Positions 61,795 to 64,000 of a stretch of 64,000 bases of DNA are shown here, one piece after another (position 1 is the stretch's first letter; every line of letters starts with the position of its first letter). Origin of the DNA: Echinicola shivajiensis (GTDB lineage Bacteria > Bacteroidota > Bacteroidia > Cytophagales > Cyclobacteriaceae). The notes beneath the pieces are model-generated. The model did no database searches and had not been told where the DNA came from. It saw only the letters and a list, made by a program, of their open reading frames with translations. Where the stretch lies: contig NZ_JAHHZM010000001.1 in assembly GCF_018642165.1 (NCBI RefSeq), positions 124,001 to 188,000 on the forward strand, given 5' to 3'. Position numbers and translations under genes: made by a program.

Positions 61795-62606
61795 ATGTTA
61801 TCGTCTTTTTTAGTGGATTTCAATCAATCACTTCGAATTTTCAGAGAAAAGTACCCTGCCCCGAAGTGGACGGAAGAATTTAGCAATATGCTTATCAACG
61901 ATTTCACATTTTTCTCCTCCCGTTTGGAGGATGATCAGATTAAGTACGGGGAAACCATACAGTTTTTGAATAATGAAATGGTTAGGAAGGGAAAGATGAA
62001 AAGTCTATTGGATGTAGCCAACCACAAGGATACGCTTCAAGGAATCATAGATCATATTGAAACATTTGAGTGCAGCGAAGAAGTTATTAAAGACATACAT
62101 AGGAAATTGATGAGCAGCGAACTGGTTTGGGAAACTGATTTCAAACCCGAACTTATCGGTTGTTATAGAAATATCCCAACAATTGGATATCGTCAACCTT
62201 TGTACCCCAACAAAGAATATGCTCCTCATTACAACCTTGAAATGATTATGGGATCATATGTGGATGTTTTTAAAGAAAGTTTGACCAGATTGACAATTCA
62301 AAAGACGAAAAGCATATTTTGACAGTCCTTGCTTATTTTCATAATAAATTCCTGAATGACATCCACCCTTTTGCTGACGGGAATGGACGTGTATGTAGGA
62401 TAATAATGGGTGCAGTATTGATGCAACATCAATGTCCTCCCGTATTTACCCAGATTAAATCCGAAAACGACAGAAAAGCCTATATTGAAACTATCATCTC
62501 CTGTGAAAGGTCAAATTCCGACCTACCACTTGTCCAGTTTCTCGCAGAGGGAATGACTAAATATTTACAAGATAAAATTGATAAAGAAAACGGATCATTT
62601 TCCTAA
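61795..62606 (+). pseudogene. Frameshifted Fic-domain gene
   Basis: Two overlapping frames encode one protein. The first (61795-62322) has the N-terminal Fic-like part (FREKYPAPKWTEEFSNMLIND through YVDVFKESLTRL) and stops after an unrelated tail. The second frame continues as LDNSKDEKHILTVLAYFHNKF (from about 62292) into IHPFADGNGRVCR, the catalytic H-x-F-x-D-G-N-G-R-x-x-R, and ends at 62606. A single-base indel near 62290-62300 would restore one reading frame. It is either a real inactivation or a sequencing error. Fic enzymes AMPylate target proteins. Confidence 0.8.
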
Positions 62607-62634
62607 TCAATTCCATATTAATTTTAGCTCCTGT

Positions 62635-62880
62635 ATGCGAAGACTAAGAATCCAATGCGTGAACAAAGTAGAAAAAGGACCTTTTAAAGGATCAATAAAT
62701 AGAATTGGTGGCTTAAATGAAAATGGTGAAAGGTGGAATATCTCCATTGAAGAAGCCCAAAAAGGCATAGATTCAGGTTTGTGGGAATTCTATATAAAGC
62801 AGGAAAAACTAGAGGAAAACATTACATTTTCTTCTGATGAAGAGCCGGTTTTGGAAAACCTCATGGAATGCCCTTGGTAA
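62635..62880 (+). CDS. DUF3892 protein
   Basis: 81 residues from ATG at 62635 (MRRLRIQCVNKVEKGPFKGS); the longer frame from 62578 overlaps the Fic gene and is less likely. The pattern RIQCVNKVE...INRIGGLNENGERWNISIEEAQKGIDSGLWEFYIK is that of the small DUF3892 family, of unknown function. It follows the Fic remnant on the same strand. Confidence 0.7.
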   Translation: MRRLRIQCVNKVEKGPFKGSINRIGGLNENGERWNISIEEAQKGIDSGLWEFYIKQEKLEENITFSSDEEPVLENLMECPW

Positions 62881-62909
62881 TTTATTATCCGTATTAGTAA
62901 TACTTAGAA

Positions 62910-64000
62910 TCACCTTTTCTGAATAATCAGTCCCATTAATCCAGGACTGTCCATCATCCTTTCCAGTTCCGATTCAACCAGTTCATGGATTTCAGCCTTG
63001 ATCCTTTTATAGTTTTCATTGACCTCCTTCTCCCCCAGCCTTCTACATGCAGGGATTTCCTTATAGGCGCTTTCTTCCCTTTTTATGGCCTCATGGTCAT
63101 TGATGATTTTCGCATGGAACCCCTTCAGTTCCATAGGCTGTTCAGGAGTATCGGCCACTAATCCCACAAACTCCCCTGAGGAAAGTGAAGCAATGGTAGA
63201 TTGTGGTACCGCCAGGTCCAGTTGGGTGGAATGGCTGATAGAAGTATCATTGGAATTAATGGAATGGCTTTGCCTTTTTTGCCTGATCTTCCCGAAACGG
63301 TCGGAAAGCTGTTTTGCCGTATCTCCCAGCACCTGCCCCGAGACAATATTTCCGACAGTGTTCATGATCACCTCGGCCTGCTCCCTGCCATAATCCTTTT
63401 TTAACTGGCTGTAGTCCTGGACCCCCAGACAGGTGGCTACCTTATTTGACCTTGCCGTGGCGATCAGGTTATCGATCCCATTAAAATAAATGGTGGGAAA
63501 TTCATCGAAAATCAGGCTGGATTTTAGTTTTCCCTTTTGGTTGACCAGCTTGGTAATCCTGGAAATATACAAACTCAACACTGCTCCATATACCTGTTGC
63601 TTTTGGGGATTATTACCCATGCAGACTACTTTGGGTTCCTTGGGATTATTGATATCCAACGTAAATTCACTTTCAGAAAGCACATAATAAAGCTGTGGTG
63701 AGGAAAGCCTTGCCATGGTGATCTTGGCACTGGCTATCTGCCCTTCCAGTTGTTCCGCAGCTCCTTGGAGGTAAGCAGAAACAAATGGGTTGATGAGCAC
63801 CTCGATTTCCGGTTCGGTCCTTAATACAGAAAAGAGCTTATCATAATCCACCTGCATCATTTCTATGACATGGGGCAGGGTGCAGAATTTGCCCTTTTGG
63901 TATTTTTTCAAAAACCAGATCACGGCAGTCAAAAAATTGATGGGCGACTCCACAAAGAAGTCCCCTTGTTTTTTGATCCATTCCCTGTTGAGGCCCATCA
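62910..64000 (-). CDS. VirD4-like type IV coupling protein, C-terminal part, cut by window edge
   Basis: About 362 visible residues, no stop or true start at the right edge (the in-frame ATG at 63998 is probably internal). Walker B SSLIFDEFPTIYFNG and the downstream TARSNKVATCLGVQDYSQLKKDYG plus DTPEQPMELKGFHAKI match Bacteroidota MobC/TraG-type coupling proteins. It links the relaxosome to the mating pore. Walker A and the relaxase genes would lie beyond the edge. Together with the tra operon at the other end, it defines the conjugative element. Confidence 0.92.
   Translation of the reverse strand, partial: MGLNREWIKKQGDFFVESPINFLTAVIWFLKKYQKGKFCTLPHVIEMMQVDYDKLFSVLRTEPEIEVLINPFVSAYLQGAAEQLEGQIASAKITMARLSSPQLYYVLSESEFTLDINNPKEPKVVCMGNNPQKQQVYGAVLSLYISRITKLVNQKGKLKSSLIFDEFPTIYFNGIDNLIATARSNKVATCLGVQDYSQLKKDYGREQAEVIMNTVGNIVSGQVLGDTAKQLSDRFGKIRQKRQSHSINSNDTSISHSTQLDLAVPQSTIASLSSGEFVGLVADTPEQPMELKGFHAKIINDHEAIKREESAYKEIPACRRLGEKEVNENYKRIKAEIHELVESELERMMDSPGLMGLIIQKR

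Overview
The window reads as DNA from a member of the Bacteroidota, most likely a Cytophagales/Cyclobacteriaceae-type marine or soil bacterium (genus not determinable here). Evidence: two SusC/SusD outer-membrane uptake pairs, a FecI/FecR-type sigma/anti-sigma pair, an RteC regulator, a CTnDOT-type tra operon (traE to traN), few clear Shine-Dalgarno sites, and a moderate to low G+C content.

Layout. (1) 1-7.7 kb, minus strand: a sulfated-glycan type uptake locus (sulfatase, SusD, SusC with STN signalling domain, FecR, ECF sigma), which looks chromosomal. (2) 7.7-8.3 kb: gene-free junction, then a clear terminator. (3) 8.4-18.6 kb, minus strand: tightly overlapping conjugation operon encoding the mating apparatus (TraE, F, G, three tandem TraI-like paralogues, J, K, L-like, M, N and an element-specific protein). 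(4) 18.6-21.2 kb: a small membrane protein, RteC and a divergent membrane LytTR regulator, probably the transfer/excision control point. (5) 21.2-41 kb: a defence island. It holds DinB-like and VOC proteins, an SF1 helicase-nuclease, and a type I restriction system. The hsdMS and hsdR parts of that system are separated by a DUF262 / DUF3696-ATPase / unknown three-gene cassette and an internally deleted Abi_2 gene. A Kiwa system (kwaA-kwaB) with an XRE regulator and an unrecognised 357-residue neighbour completes the island. (6) 41-50.7 kb: a TlpA-like thioredoxin, SusC and SusD locus whose SusC and SusD are pushed apart by repeat-rich DNA, plus a DUF6520-like small exported protein and a MauE/DoxX-like protein. 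(7) 50.7-53.7 kb: Crp/Fnr regulator, a class I terpene synthase, a WG-repeat protein. (8) 53.7-62.9 kb: a mobile mutagenesis/SOS cassette (DnaE-type polymerase, DinB, LexA-like S24 repressor, SRAP peptidase), an H1-like histone, an ArdC-type antirestriction protein, a frameshifted Fic gene and a DUF3892 protein. (9) 62.9-64 kb: the C-terminal part of the VirD4-like coupling protein, cut by the window edge.

Together, regions 3 to 9 look like most of a large integrative conjugative element. The mating-pore genes lie at one end and the coupling protein at the other, with about 44 kb of cargo between them. The relaxase, integrase and partition genes are not visible and would be expected beyond 64 kb. 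The most promising unexplained biology is the DUF262/DUF3696/unknown trio nested inside the restriction operon, the unknown gene beside Kiwa, the orphan terpene synthase, and the repeat and terminator blocks that delimit modules.
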